This document shows, piece by piece, positions 46,595 to 57,217 of a stretch of DNA of 64,000 nucleotides. The position numbers and the translations under genes were made by a program. The notes under the pieces are model-generated. The model did no database searches and was not told where the DNA came from. It worked only from the letters and a program-made list of their open reading frames with translations. The stretch's first letter is position 1. The number at the start of each line of letters is the position of its first letter. Location of the stretch: assembly GCA_016794525.1 (NCBI GenBank), contig JAEUJY010000062.1, positions 1 through 64,000 of the forward strand, written 5' to 3'. The DNA comes from Myxococcales bacterium. Its GTDB lineage: Bacteria > Myxococcota_A > Polyangia > Haliangiales > Haliangiaceae.

Positions 46595-47527
46595 GTGAAC
46601 GCCTTCGCGGCCGGCGCGCCACGCCCGATGGTGGTCGGGCATCGCGGCGTGCCGCGGCTGCACCAGGAGAACACGCTGGCCGGCTTCCGCCGCGCGGCGG
46701 CCCTGGGCATCCCGGCGATCGAGCTCGACGTCGTGCTGTCGGCCGACGGCGTGCCGGTGGTGTTCCACGACGCCGACGTCGATCGGCTCACCGACGGCCG
46801 CGGCGCGGTGGCCGACCTGACGTGGGATCAGCTGGCCCGGCTGCGGATCAAGACCGAGCTCGCGTACGGCGCGGTCGGCGGCGGCGCGCCGGTGGTGATG
46901 CGCTACGCGCGGCCCGAGCCGATCGCGCGCCTCGACGAGGTGCTGGCCGAGCTGGCCGGGCGGGTGGCGATCAACGTCGAGATCAAGATCGGGCTGCCGC
47001 GGTGGTGGCGCACCGACGTCGCCGCGCGCACCGCCGAGGTGATCGCCGCCGCCGGCGCCACCGACGCGGTCATCGTGACGTCGTTCGATCCGCGCAAGCT
47101 GGCGGTCGCGCGGCGCGTCCACCCGGCGCTGCGGGTCGGCTTCTGCTTCGACGACACGATGCTCGACTTCACGCGGCCGGTGCTCGATCGGCTGGCGCCG
47201 TGGCGGTCGTGGCGGTCGCCCGAGCACGCGGCCCGGGCCAACCCGCACGTCGCGCTCGAGCGGCTGCTGGGCGCCGACGTCGTCGGCCGGCTGCTCGGCA
47301 CGCGGGTGGTCGGCGCCGAGCACACGCTGGTCGGCGCGGCGGCGGTGGCGGCGCTGCACGCGCGCGGCGTGGCGGTCGGCGCCCACACGCTGTTCCCGCT
47401 GGGCGCCTCGGGGCGCAAGCACCCGTCGCTCAGCGCCAGCGCGCCGGCCGAGGTGGCGCGGCTGGTCGCGGCCGGCGTCGACTGGATCGAGACCGACGAT
47501 CCCGAGCGGCTGTTGGCGATGCTGTGA
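46595..47527 (+). CDS. Glycerophosphodiester phosphodiesterase
   Basis: The 310-residue TIM barrel has VVGHRGVPRLHQENTLAGFRRA with metal- and phosphate-binding HRG...EN, IELDVVLSADGVPVVFHDADVDRLTDGRG, and INVEIKIG. These residues define the GDPD family that releases glycerol 3-phosphate from glycerophosphodiesters. No signal peptide is visible, so the protein is probably cytoplasmic. GTG 46595 lies exactly 6 nt after TAGGGT. It is divergent from the DUF3142-like gene. Confidence 0.93.
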   Translation: MNAFAAGAPRPMVVGHRGVPRLHQENTLAGFRRAAALGIPAIELDVVLSADGVPVVFHDADVDRLTDGRGAVADLTWDQLARLRIKTELAYGAVGGGAPVVMRYARPEPIARLDEVLAELAGRVAINVEIKIGLPRWWRTDVAARTAEVIAAAGATDAVIVTSFDPRKLAVARRVHPALRVGFCFDDTMLDFTRPVLDRLAPWRSWRSPEHAARANPHVALERLLGADVVGRLLGTRVVGAEHTLVGAAAVAALHARGVAVGAHTLFPLGASGRKHPSLSASAPAEVARLVAAGVDWIETDDPERLLAML

Positions 47528-47547
47528 TGCGCTAAGCTGCGCCGTCC

Positions 47548-50500
47548 ATGGCCACCGGCGACGAGCTCGGCGAGACTGCGACCAGCGCGCCGAGCCTGGC
47601 GGGGCCGGCGCGCGCGGCCGACTCGTTCCGCGCCGGCGACCAGCTCGGGCGCTACACGATCGAGCGGGTGCTGGGCGCGGGCGGGATGGGCCTGGTCTAC
47701 GCGGCGCACGATCCCGACCTCGATCGACGGGTCGCGATCAAGGTGCTGCGCGGGGACGCGTCGGAGGAGTCGCGGGTGCGGCTCTTGCGCGAGGCGCGGG
47801 CGATGGCCAAGCTCAGCCACCCGAACGTCATCACGGTCTACGAGGTCGGCACCGCCAACGGCGTCGACTTCGTCGCGATGGAGCTGCTCGAGGGCGGCAC
47901 GCTGGCCGAGTGGCTGCGCGCCGAGCGCCGGCCGCCGGCCGAGGTGATGAAGCGGTTCCGCGCCGCCGGCGCCGGGCTGGTCGCCGCCCACGCCCGCGGG
48001 CTGGTGCACCGCGACTTCAAGCCGGCCAACGTGCTGCTCGGGCGCGACGGCCAGGTCGTCGTCACCGACTTCGGCCTGGCCCGCGGCTTCGACAGCGAGG
48101 TCAACGCCGAGACGCTGCCGGCGCCGGCGCCGGTGGCGGCCCCGTCGGCGCCCACGAAGCCGGCCGCGGCGTCGGTCGCGCTCGACGAGACGATGGCCGC
48201 GCCGCCGACGCCGACGCCCGCGCCGCGCTCGCGCCCCGGCGATCTGTCGACGACGCTGACCCGCACCGGCGCGGTGCTGGGGACGCCGGCGTACATGGCG
48301 CCCGAGCAGTTCGCCGGGCAGCAGGTGGGCCCGGCCGCCGATCAGTTCGCGTTCGCGGTGGCGATGTGGGAGGGCCTGACCGGCGCGCGCCCGTTCCGCG
48401 GCGACACGCTCGAGCAGATGCGCGCCGCCGTCGAGCGCGGCGCGCCGTCGGCCGCGGTGCTGCCGCGCGCGGTGCGGCCGGTGCTGGTGCGCGCGCTGGC
48501 CCGCGACGCCGCGGCGCGCTGGCCCGACATGGCGGCGCTCCTGGCCGCGCTCGACCGCCGCACCCGCCGGCCCGGGCGCCTGGCCGGGATCGCCGTCGTG
48601 CTGGCGGGCGTCGCCGGTGCGTCGGCGCTGGTCGCGAGCCGCGATCGCGGCGCCGCCTCGCCGCCGGTCGCGGCCTGCGTGCTCGACGACGCCGAGCTGA
48701 CCGCCACGTGGACCCCCGCGGTGCGCGATCGCCTGGCGGCGCGCTTCGCCGGCGAGCCGATCTGGGCCGTGGTCGCGGGCGCGCTCGACGGCTTCGCCGC
48801 GGCGTGGCGCCGCGAGCGCCAGGACGCGTGCGCGACGCCCGCCGCCCCGAACCACCACGGCCGGATCGCGTGCCTGGCCGGCCTGCGCGACGAGCTGGTG
48901 GGCGCGCTCGGGTTGCTCGAGCAGGTCCCGCCCGAGGCGCTGCGCCACGCCGATCCGGCCGATCTGCTGCCGTCGCCCGACACCTGCCGCAGCGGCCGCC
49001 GCGCCGCGATGCCGCCGCTGCCCGCCGACGCCGCGGTCCGGGCCCGGCTGTCGGCGCTGGTGGTCGAGACGACGCGCGCGCGGCTGATGGCGCACGGTCC
49101 GCAGCCCGACGCCGCCAAGGCGACGGCGGAGGCCGCCGTCGCGAAGGCCCGCGAGCTCGCCGCGGTCTACCCGCCGGCGCTGGCGATCGGGCTCGAGGCG
49201 CTGGCGTCGGTCGTGCAGATCACCGGCGACTGCGACGGCGCGGTGCCGCTGTTCGAGGAGACCGCGACCGCGGCCGAGGCGGCCAGCGCCGACGGCATCC
49301 GGGCGATGGCGCGGCTCGGCGTGCTCGAGTGCACGATCGCGAACTCCACCGACCTGCCGCTGATCCAGCGCCAGGTCGACCAGACCCGCGCGGCGATCCA
49401 GCGCGCCGGCGACGACGCGCTGCTCACCGCCGCGCTCGAGATGACCGTCGCCGATCTCGACGCCAGCGCCGGCGAGATCGATCGCGCGATCGAGCGGCTG
49501 GGTCGCGCCCGCGCCACGCTGATCGCGTTGCCCGACTGGCGGCGCGCCGGCATCGCCGCGCTGCGCGAGGCCGGCTACCGCTCGTGGCGCGACGACGCCG
49601 GCGATCACGACCGCGCGATCGAGCTGATGCGCGACGCGTTGACCAACTACGAGCGCAGCTACGGCGCCGGCAACGTGCGCACCGAGGCGCTGCGGATGCA
49701 GCTGGGCTTGACGCTGGTCGATCGCGATCCGGACGCCGGCCGCGCGATGGTCGCGACCGCGCGGGCGGCGCTGCCGCGCGAGCCGCTGCCGGCCGACGCG
49801 GTCGAGGTGCGGGGTCGCGTCGTCGACGAGGCCGGCCGGCCGGTCGCGGGCGCGACGGTGACCGCCGCCGCGCAGCTGCTGGCCGGCTACGACGGCGTCG
49901 TCGTGCCGACGTACGGCGCGCCGTACGCGTCGGCGACCTCGGCCGCCGACGGCGGCTTCACGCTCACCGCCCGCCGCGCCTGGGCCGTGGCGGCGTCGCG
50001 CGACGGCGCGCGCAGCGGGGTCACCGAGCTGCGGCGGTCGGGCGTCGAGCTGCGGCTGCGGCCCGGCGTCCCCGCGACGGCGCGCACGCGGATCACCGCG
50101 CCGACCACGCCGACCAGCGACCCCGCGATCGCGCGCGCGCGGCGCGCCAGCGTCTTCGCGGTCGCGATGGTGCACGGGCCGACGATGGCGTCGATGATGT
50201 CGTTCGGCCGGCGGGCCGACGATCGCTGGATCTTCGAGGGCCAGCCGCCGGGCCCGGCGACGCTGATGGCCTTCGCCCGGTCGCGGGTCGACGATCGCAT
50301 GCTGCTGGTGCGGTCGGTGACGCTGGCCGCGACGCCGCCGCTCGACGTGACGCTGGAGACGGTCGCCGACGGCGTCCTGCTCGACGTCATCGTCCGCGCC
50401 GACCGCGGCAAGATCCCGACCGCGCAGGTGTTCGTCTACCCCGGCGTCGCCAGCGTCCTGCCGGCCACCGTCGCGCAGATGATGGATCGCGTCCGCGCGA

Positions 50501-50790
50501 TCCCACGCACCAACCTCGGCACCGCGGTCGCGCTGGCGCCGTCGACCCGGACCGCGGCCGGCGAGGCGCTCTACCGCGCCGACGACATCCACGCGCGCAT
50601 CGGGTCGGTCCCGCCCGGCCCGGCCACCGCCTGCGTGCTGCCGTTCGCCGGCGACATCGGGGACCAGTCGTACGCGGCCACGCTCGGCACCGCCGCCGAG
50701 TTCGAGGTGCGGTGCACGGCGATCACCGTGACCGACGCGCCGGTGCAGGCGCTGGTGCTGCAGGCGCCGCCCGCGAAGAACCTGCCGTAG
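47548..50790 (+). CDS. Large transmembrane Ser/Thr protein kinase with TPR-like and carboxypeptidase-regulatory domains
   Basis: The 1080-residue protein has a kinase domain (about 36-330): [33 protein letters not shown] (174-179), APEQ (251-254). The gap between DFG and APE is 77 residues and Pro/Thr/Ala-rich, far longer than usual. A membrane helix (about 348-368) is followed by Ala-rich helical repeats (about 430-740), a CarboxypepD_reg-like beta domain ([25 protein letters not shown]) and further beta-sandwich sequence. TAAGCT lies 9 nt before the ATG. The substrate is unknown. Confidence 0.9.
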   Translation: MATGDELGETATSAPSLAGPARAADSFRAGDQLGRYTIERVLGAGGMGLVYAAHDPDLDRRVAIKVLRGDASEESRVRLLREARAMAKLSHPNVITVYEVGTANGVDFVAMELLEGGTLAEWLRAERRPPAEVMKRFRAAGAGLVAAHARGLVHRDFKPANVLLGRDGQVVVTDFGLARGFDSEVNAETLPAPAPVAAPSAPTKPAAASVALDETMAAPPTPTPAPRSRPGDLSTTLTRTGAVLGTPAYMAPEQFAGQQVGPAADQFAFAVAMWEGLTGARPFRGDTLEQMRAAVERGAPSAAVLPRAVRPVLVRALARDAAARWPDMAALLAALDRRTRRPGRLAGIAVVLAGVAGASALVASRDRGAASPPVAACVLDDAELTATWTPAVRDRLAARFAGEPIWAVVAGALDGFAAAWRRERQDACATPAAPNHHGRIACLAGLRDELVGALGLLEQVPPEALRHADPADLLPSPDTCRSGRRAAMPPLPADAAVRARLSALVVETTRARLMAHGPQPDAAKATAEAAVAKARELAAVYPPALAIGLEALASVVQITGDCDGAVPLFEETATAAEAASADGIRAMARLGVLECTIANSTDLPLIQRQVDQTRAAIQRAGDDALLTAALEMTVADLDASAGEIDRAIERLGRARATLIALPDWRRAGIAALREAGYRSWRDDAGDHDRAIELMRDALTNYERSYGAGNVRTEALRMQLGLTLVDRDPDAGRAMVATARAALPREPLPADAVEVRGRVVDEAGRPVAGATVTAAAQLLAGYDGVVVPTYGAPYASATSAADGGFTLTARRAWAVAASRDGARSGVTELRRSGVELRLRPGVPATARTRITAPTTPTSDPAIARARRASVFAVAMVHGPTMASMMSFGRRADDRWIFEGQPPGPATLMAFARSRVDDRMLLVRSVTLAATPPLDVTLETVADGVLLDVIVRADRGKIPTAQVFVYPGVASVLPATVAQMMDRVRAIPRTNLGTAVALAPSTRTAAGEALYRADDIHARIGSVPPGPATACVLPFAGDIGDQSYAATLGTAAEFEVRCTAITVTDAPVQALVLQAPPAKNLP

Positions 50791-50830
50791 CGCGCCGCGA
50801 CGAACCGTCGCAGCCGCGCCCCGCCCGCGC

Positions 50831-51466
50831 TCACGACCCCGGGATCAGATCGATCGTGTCGCCGGCGACCTTCTTGCCGCGCAGCACGCGGTAGTCGGCG
50901 CCCCACTGCTCGACCACCGCGGTGTCGTCGCCCGACGACTGGTACAGCCACCAGCGGCAGCGCTCGACCGAGCCCTCGGGCTTGGTGCCCTTGCTGCCGA
51001 GCAGCGCGCCGACGTCGCCGTGCAACTTGCAGGTCGCGGTGCCGCGCTTGTCGAGCGTGAACCGCACGTCGCCCAGCACCAGCACCTCGGGCGGGTAGCC
51101 CGCGACGTCGGTGGGATCGGCGGTCAGCATCCGCACCACCTGCGAGCCGACGCGCTCGAGCCCGACCACGCACCACACGACCTCCTGGCCGTCGACCAGC
51201 CGCCCGCACACCCAGCGGTGGCCGTCCTCGTCGTAGGAGATCGCGCCCTCGCACAGCAGATCCCGCCCGTCCATCGTCACGACGTCGCCCACGCGCAGGT
51301 CGCGCAGGCCGCGCTCGATCAGCGTGTCGGACGACGGCGCCGGCAGCGCCTGGCGTTCGCCGCCGCCCAGGCCGCGGCGACGCTTCTCGGTGCGGTACGC
51401 GACGGCGCCGTAGCCGGCGCTGCCCGCCGCGACCACCAGCGCGGCGATGATCAAGATCGTGAACAT
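50831..51466 (-). CDS. Membrane-anchored DUF4178-like protein
   Basis: The 211-residue product has an N-terminal membrane helix (about 3-22) followed by RDLRVGDVVTMDGRDLLCEGAISYDEDGHRWVCGRLVDGQEVVWCVV and a second similar beta unit, resembling DUF4178. Function is unknown. GGAGG lies 4 nt before the ATG; TATGGT upstream (minus strand, 51488-51483) could be the -10. It is convergent with the kinase gene and divergent from the branched-chain dehydrogenase operon. Confidence 0.75.
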   Translation of the reverse strand: MFTILIIAALVVAAGSAGYGAVAYRTEKRRRGLGGGERQALPAPSSDTLIERGLRDLRVGDVVTMDGRDLLCEGAISYDEDGHRWVCGRLVDGQEVVWCVVGLERVGSQVVRMLTADPTDVAGYPPEVLVLGDVRFTLDKRGTATCKLHGDVGALLGSKGTKPEGSVERCRWWLYQSSGDDTAVVEQWGADYRVLRGKKVAGDTIDLIPGS

Positions 51467-51548
51467 CGATCCTCCGGGTCGGACCATAGCGCACTGCGGC
51501 GCGACGCGTGCGTAGCGCGCGACGCACGCGGATGCCGCGCGCGCGCCA

Positions 51549-51578
51549 TTGACACGTGCGGACGGCACTCGCTACACC
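51549..51578 (+). promoter_or_regulatory. Sigma-70-type promoter of the branched-chain dehydrogenase operon
   Basis: TTGACA (51549-51554), an 18-bp spacer and TACACC (51573-51578). The predicted start near 51585 gives a leader of about 64 nt containing GGAGG before the ATG at 51649. Confidence 0.6.
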
Positions 51579-51648
51579 GTGCGCCGACGCGGCCTTCCGC
51601 GTCGCCGACCGAACCCCCACCGCCGAGCCACCTCGGCGCGGAGGCCCC

Positions 51649-52761
51649 ATGGTAGCCGTGCAAGCTCAGGACGACCTGCGCCGCGTACTCGACGACGAAG
51701 GCCGCGTGCTCCCCGGCGCGCGTGTCCCCGACGTCGCCGACGACGTGCTGCGCAACATCTTCGACAAGATGACGCTGGTGCGCGTCATGGACGACCGCAT
51801 GATGCGGTTGCAGCGCCAGGGCCGCCTCGGCTTCTACATGAAGGCGATCGGCGAGGAGGCCACGCACTTCGCGACCGCGCCGCTGCGCTCGACCGACTGG
51901 GTCTACCCCAGCTACCGCGAGCAAGGCGCGTGGTTCTACCGCGGCTACACGATCAAGCAGTTCGTCGATCAGCTGTTCGGCAACGCCAACGACCCGGTCA
52001 AGGGTCGGCAGATGCCGGTCCACCACTCGGCCAACTGGCTGAACCTGGTGTCGATCAGCTCGCCGGTCGGCACCCAGATCCCGCAGGCCGTGGGCTCGGC
52101 CTACGCCGCGAAGATCATGGGCAAGGACGACGTGTCGATGGTGTACTTCGGCGAGGGCACGTCCTCGACCGGCGAGTTCCACGTCGGCCTGAACTTCGCG
52201 GGCGTGTGGAAGGCGCCGTGCGTCTTCATCTGCCGCAACAACGGCTGGGCGATCAGCGTCCCGCGCGAGAAGCAGACCGCGGCCAAGACCTTCGCGTCGA
52301 AGGCGGTCGGCTACGGCATGCCCGGCATCCGCGTCGACGGCAACGACATCCTGGCCGTGCTGCAGGTCGCGCAAGAGGCGATCGACCGCGCCCGCGCCGG
52401 CGACGGCCCGACGCTGATCGAGGCGCTGACCTACCGCGTCCAGGGCCACTCGAGCTCGGACGACCCGTCGGTCTACCGCGACCCGAAGGAGCCCGAGATC
52501 TGGGAGAAGCGCGACCCGCTCAACCGGATGCGCAACTACCTGACCCACCGCGGGCTGTGGGACCAGGCCTGGGAGCAGGGCCTGATCGATCGCTACAACC
52601 AGGAGATCACCGACGCGCTGGCCGCCTCCGACGCGACGCCGCCGCCGCCGGTCGAGACGATGTTCGACGACGTCTTCGAAGAGATGCCGTGGCACATCCG
52701 CGAGCAGAAGGCCTGGCTGATGGCGCAGGCCCGCACCAAGTCCCCCCACCACCACGGCTGA
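51649..52761 (+). CDS. bkdA: Branched-chain 2-oxo-acid dehydrogenase E1 alpha
   Basis: The 370-residue protein has the thiamine-diphosphate motif GEGTSSTGEFHVGLNFAGVWKAPCVFICRNNGW (GDGxxxxxxFxxxNN type, as GEG), and the phosphorylation-loop region YRVQGHSSSDDPSVYRD, where GHSxSDDPSxYR marks the branched-chain rather than pyruvate enzyme. MPVHHSANWL and PQAVGSAYAAKI are also typical. It decarboxylates branched-chain 2-oxo acids and passes the acyl group to E2. ATG 51649 follows GGAGG. The operon E1alpha-E1beta-E2 is complete, but no E3 is present. The product feeds iso-fatty acid synthesis, important in myxobacteria. Confidence 0.92.
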   Translation: MVAVQAQDDLRRVLDDEGRVLPGARVPDVADDVLRNIFDKMTLVRVMDDRMMRLQRQGRLGFYMKAIGEEATHFATAPLRSTDWVYPSYREQGAWFYRGYTIKQFVDQLFGNANDPVKGRQMPVHHSANWLNLVSISSPVGTQIPQAVGSAYAAKIMGKDDVSMVYFGEGTSSTGEFHVGLNFAGVWKAPCVFICRNNGWAISVPREKQTAAKTFASKAVGYGMPGIRVDGNDILAVLQVAQEAIDRARAGDGPTLIEALTYRVQGHSSSDDPSVYRDPKEPEIWEKRDPLNRMRNYLTHRGLWDQAWEQGLIDRYNQEITDALAASDATPPPPVETMFDDVFEEMPWHIREQKAWLMAQARTKSPHHHG

Positions 52762-52774
52762 GCGGAGAGCACCA

Positions 52775-53749
52775 ATGCCCGTCATGAACATCATCCAGGC
52801 GGTCAACGACGCGCTGCGGCTGCAGATGCGTCAGGACCCGCGCACGGTCGTGCTCGGCGAGGACGTCGGCAAGTTCGGCGGCGTCTTCCGCGCCACCAGC
52901 GGCCTCTACGAGGAGTTCGGCGGCGAGCGCGTGATCGACACGCCGCTGGCCGAGGCCGGCATCATCGGCACCGCGATCGGCATGGCGCTCTACGGCCTGC
53001 GCCCGGTCCCGGAGATCCAGTTCGGCGACTTCATCTTCCCGGCCTTCGATCAGATCGTGAACGAGCTGGCGAAGTTCCGGTACCGCTCGGGCGGCCAGTA
53101 CCCGTGCCCGGTCATCATCCGCACGCCGGTCGGCGGCGGCATCCGCGGCGGCCACTACCACTCGCAGTCGCCCGAGGCGCTGTTCATCCACACGCCCGGC
53201 CTCAAGGTGATCGCGCCGTCGAACCCGTACGACGCCAAGGGCCTGCTCCTGGCGTGCATGCGCCAGAACGACCCGGTGCTGTTCATGGAGCCCAAGCGCA
53301 TCTACCGCGCCAGCAAGGGCGAGGTGCCGGAGGGCGACTACACGCTCGAGCTGGGCAAGCTGGCGGTGACCCGCCCCGGCACCCAGGTCACGCTGATCGC
53401 GTGGAGCGGCATGGTGTCGATCGCCGAGGAGACCGCGGCCAAGGCCGAGGCCGCCGGCATCTCGGTCGAGGTGCTCGACCTGCGCTCGCTGATGCCGTTC
53501 GACATCGACGGCATCCTGGCCTCGGTCAAGAAGACCGGCCGCTGCGTGATCGTCCAGGAGGCGCCCAAGACCTGCGGCTTCGGCGCCGAGCTGATCGCGT
53601 CGATCCAGGAGCGCGCGATGGAGCACCTCGAGGCGCCCATCGCCCGCGTCTGCGGCTTCGACACGCCGTTCCCGTACACGCTCGAGCACGAGTACATGCC
53701 CAACGCCGATCGCGTCCTCGGCGCGATCCGCCAGACCCTGGAGTGGTGA
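52775..53749 (+). CDS. bkdB: Branched-chain 2-oxo-acid dehydrogenase E1 beta
   Basis: The 324-residue subunit shows the standard transketolase-C layout: NIIQAVNDALRLQMRQDPRTVVLGEDVGKFGGVFRAT, ERVIDTPLAEAGIIGTAIGMALYGLRPVPEIQFGDFIFPAFDQI, PVGGGIRGGHYHSQSPEALF, and the C-terminal VTLIAWSGMVSIAEE / VEVLDLRSLMPFD / RCVIVQEAPKTCGFGAEL. It forms the alpha2beta2 E1 with the preceding subunit. It begins 14 bp after the E1 alpha stop. Confidence 0.94.
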   Translation: MPVMNIIQAVNDALRLQMRQDPRTVVLGEDVGKFGGVFRATSGLYEEFGGERVIDTPLAEAGIIGTAIGMALYGLRPVPEIQFGDFIFPAFDQIVNELAKFRYRSGGQYPCPVIIRTPVGGGIRGGHYHSQSPEALFIHTPGLKVIAPSNPYDAKGLLLACMRQNDPVLFMEPKRIYRASKGEVPEGDYTLELGKLAVTRPGTQVTLIAWSGMVSIAEETAAKAEAAGISVEVLDLRSLMPFDIDGILASVKKTGRCVIVQEAPKTCGFGAELIASIQERAMEHLEAPIARVCGFDTPFPYTLEHEYMPNADRVLGAIRQTLEW

Positions 53750-53750
53750 C

Positions 53751-55058
<1,308 letters not shown>

Positions 55059-55102
55059 CCAGCGGCGCGACGTTGGGCCGCGCGGCGGTGGTATCGTCGC
55101 GC

Positions 55103-55666
55103 ATGGCCCGATTCGTCGCGGTGACCTTGGCGCTGGTGGTGGCGGGTGGGCTGGTGGGCGGCTGCGGCGGCGCGGCGGCGCCGGTCGTCGGGCCGTCCAA
55201 CGGCGGCGGCGGTGGTAGCGGCGCGGCGGTCGGCGCCCGCGCGACGGCGATCCCGGGGCGGTCGGCCGGGCCGATCGAGCTCGGCATGGCCCCAGCGGCG
55301 GTGCGCGCGGCGCTCGGCGTCCCCGACAGCGACGACGGCGAGTTCATGCAGTACTACCGCCACGGCCTGTCGATCGCGCTGGCCGGCGGCGTCGTCGACG
55401 CGATCCACGTCTACCGCGGCGTGCCCGGCGGCTACGAGAACGAGCCGTGGCACGAGTTCCGGCTGCGCCTGCCCAACGGCCTCGGGTGGGAGGCGACCGA
55501 GGCCGAGGCGCGCGCCGCCTACGGCGCGGCGGTCGCGGCCGGCGACCTCGCCGGCGCGCCGATCCCGTCGAAGTGGGTCGACTTCGGCGGGATCATGTTC
55601 GACTTCCGCATCGACGACGGGCGGATGTTCCACTTGGTCGTGATGGCGCCGCGCGCCGCCGAGTAG
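55103..55666 (+). CDS. Small lipoprotein
   Basis: The 187-residue product has a lipobox VGGC, a Gly-rich linker and a globular C-terminal half beginning GPIELGMAPAAVRAALGVPDSDDGEFMQYYRHGLSIALAGGVVDAIHVYRG, resembling the outer-membrane-assembly type SmpA/BamE fold in its pattern (short repeat 'GMxxxxVxxxLGxPD'), though the match is loose. ATG 55103 lies 5 nt after TATCGT; the longer upstream reading from 55073 has no such signal. Confidence 0.72.
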   Translation: MARFVAVTLALVVAGGLVGGCGGAAAPVVGPSNGGGGGSGAAVGARATAIPGRSAGPIELGMAPAAVRAALGVPDSDDGEFMQYYRHGLSIALAGGVVDAIHVYRGVPGGYENEPWHEFRLRLPNGLGWEATEAEARAAYGAAVAAGDLAGAPIPSKWVDFGGIMFDFRIDDGRMFHLVVMAPRAAE

Positions 55667-55674
55667 CCGCGCCG

Positions 55675-56397
55675 TCAGCGCCGGGTCGGCGGTGGCGTGT
55701 GGACCGCGTCGACGAAGCCGCGCAGCGAGCGCTCGAGCGTGTCGTCGGTGGTGGCGTCGACGGCGGGCCGCGGCTCGGTGGTGCGGCGGGCCCGCGGCGG
55801 ATCGGCGGCCGACAGCGCGTCGGCGATCACCGCGAGCCGGATGCCGGGGTTGGTCTCGGCGACGAACTCGCACAGCTCCTCGCCGTCGGTCTGCGTCAGG
55901 TGCTCGGCGACCGCGACGCCGGCGATGTGGCTCGACGGTCGCTCGATCAGATCGATCGCCTCGAGCGGCGTGGCGGCCTCGTACGGGTCGCAGCCCGCGG
56001 CGCGCAGCTTCTCGGCGATGTGGTGGCGGCGCGCGGCGGACGGATCGACGACCAGCAGGCGCGGCCGGCTCACCGACGCCAGCACCGCGCGGATCTCCTC
56101 GTCGATCAGCCGGGCCACCGCGTCGGCGACCGGATCGAACGCGATCGCGAGATCGGAGAAGTCGCAGCGCACGACGCGGCCGTCCTGCGCGACCCAGCCG
56201 CTGGGGCCGAGCTCGAGCTCGACCAGCGCGGCGGTGCCGACCGCCGGACACGGGACGTCGTCGTCGAGCCGACGGATCCGCACGCCGCCCCGCGACAGGT
56301 CGACGCTCTTGCCGCGCACCACCGTGCCGGCGGCGTGCAGCCGCGCGCCCAGCTCGGTGTCGGCGCGAAAGTGGCGACGTCGCTCCTCGTGGTCCAT
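55675..56397 (-). CDS. PilZ protein with a degenerate receiver domain
   Basis: The 240-residue protein has an N-terminal PilZ-like domain (RRRHFRADTELGARLH ... SVDLSRGGVRIRR) whose RxxxR...DxSxxG pattern binds cyclic-di-GMP, followed by a receiver-like fold (RLLVVDPSAARRHHIAEKLRAAGCDPYEAATPLEAIDLIE) in which the phospho-acceptor Asp of strand 3 is replaced (VAVAEHL). So it probably does not take phosphate. GGGAGGA precedes the ATG. Confidence 0.85.
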   Translation of the reverse strand: MDHEERRRHFRADTELGARLHAAGTVVRGKSVDLSRGGVRIRRLDDDVPCPAVGTAALVELELGPSGWVAQDGRVVRCDFSDLAIAFDPVADAVARLIDEEIRAVLASVSRPRLLVVDPSAARRHHIAEKLRAAGCDPYEAATPLEAIDLIERPSSHIAGVAVAEHLTQTDGEELCEFVAETNPGIRLAVIADALSAADPPRARRTTEPRPAVDATTDDTLERSLRGFVDAVHTPPPTRR

Positions 56398-56530
56398 GCG
56401 TCCTCCCCCCAGCCAGTGTAGGGGACCACGCGTGATCAGATCACTCGAAAAGGTCATCGACTCGGGCGAGGACCAGCCACCTCACCGTCGACGAGTCGCG
56501 TGTTGCAGCGACACGAGAAAAATCCGGCGA

Positions 56531-56731
56531 TCAGTCGCCGCCGCCGAGATCCCACGCGTGCTCGGCGGTGACCGGCTCGTCGTGGGACTCGATGCAGGCG
56601 ACGCAGAACACCGCGGCCAGGTGCTGTTCGCCTGGCCGTGTCGTGTATGGCTCGCCGCAGGCCCGACAGACCTGGTGCGTGCGCGCGCGCGCGAGCCCCG
56701 AACGAACCTTCAGCAGCGGCTGCGTCACCAT
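56531..56731 (-). CDS. Small two-CxxC zinc-ribbon protein
   Basis: The 66-residue protein has CRACG and, 23 residues later, CVACIE, a likely four-Cys zinc site. GGGAGG lies 5 nt before the ATG. It resembles small zinc-ribbon proteins of unknown function. It lies between the PilZ gene at 56397 and a gap (56732-56951) in which nothing recognisable was seen. Confidence 0.7.
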   Translation of the reverse strand: MVTQPLLKVRSGLARARTHQVCRACGEPYTTRPGEQHLAAVFCVACIESHDEPVTAEHAWDLGGGD

Positions 56732-56951
56732 GGCGACCTCCCGTGCGTGTGGGTGAACCCGACGGCCCCTCGACCATCCCCATGGTGGCTCCCGCTCGTC
56801 GACGAGCGCAACCGGATTCGTCTCGCGCGCCGCCAGCGGTGTGGGCGCTGACTTCGACGGTGAGGAACCCCGCGGACCCTGGCCAGCCGGGCGTGGGTCG
56901 GGATGTGGGTGCGCGACACGGCGTCGCGGCTCGGCGAGCGCCTCCGGGAAG

Positions 56952-57197
56952 TCAGGCGGCGAGGATCGGCGCGGCCAGCGCGGCGGCGGCCAGGAGCAGC
57001 GCCATCGCGATCAGCGCCGCGCGGCCGCGGGGCGACGTCGACGCGGTCGTCGGCGTCGTCGGGCGCGCGACCCGCGTCAGATCGCTGCGGCAGTGGCGGC
57101 AGCGACCGGCGATCGGGTGCACGGGCAGGCCGCACAGCGGGCAGGGGACGCGGCCAGGCGACATGGCGACAGGAGCGGCCATGTGGAGGAGACGCAC
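56952..57197 (-). CDS. Small zinc-ribbon protein with C-terminal membrane helix
   Basis: The 81-residue product has CPLCG and CRHCRS, a zinc-ribbon-like pair, and a C-terminal membrane helix AALIAMALLLAAAALAAPILAA. The start could also be ATG 57182 or 57164. It lies 20 bp downstream of the PilZ-domain gene on the same strand and is probably in its operon. Confidence 0.65.
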   Translation of the reverse strand: MRLLHMAAPVAMSPGRVPCPLCGLPVHPIAGRCRHCRSDLTRVARPTTPTTASTSPRGRAALIAMALLLAAAALAAPILAA

Positions 57198-57217
57198 GAT
57201 CGCGGTCGGCTATTGCA

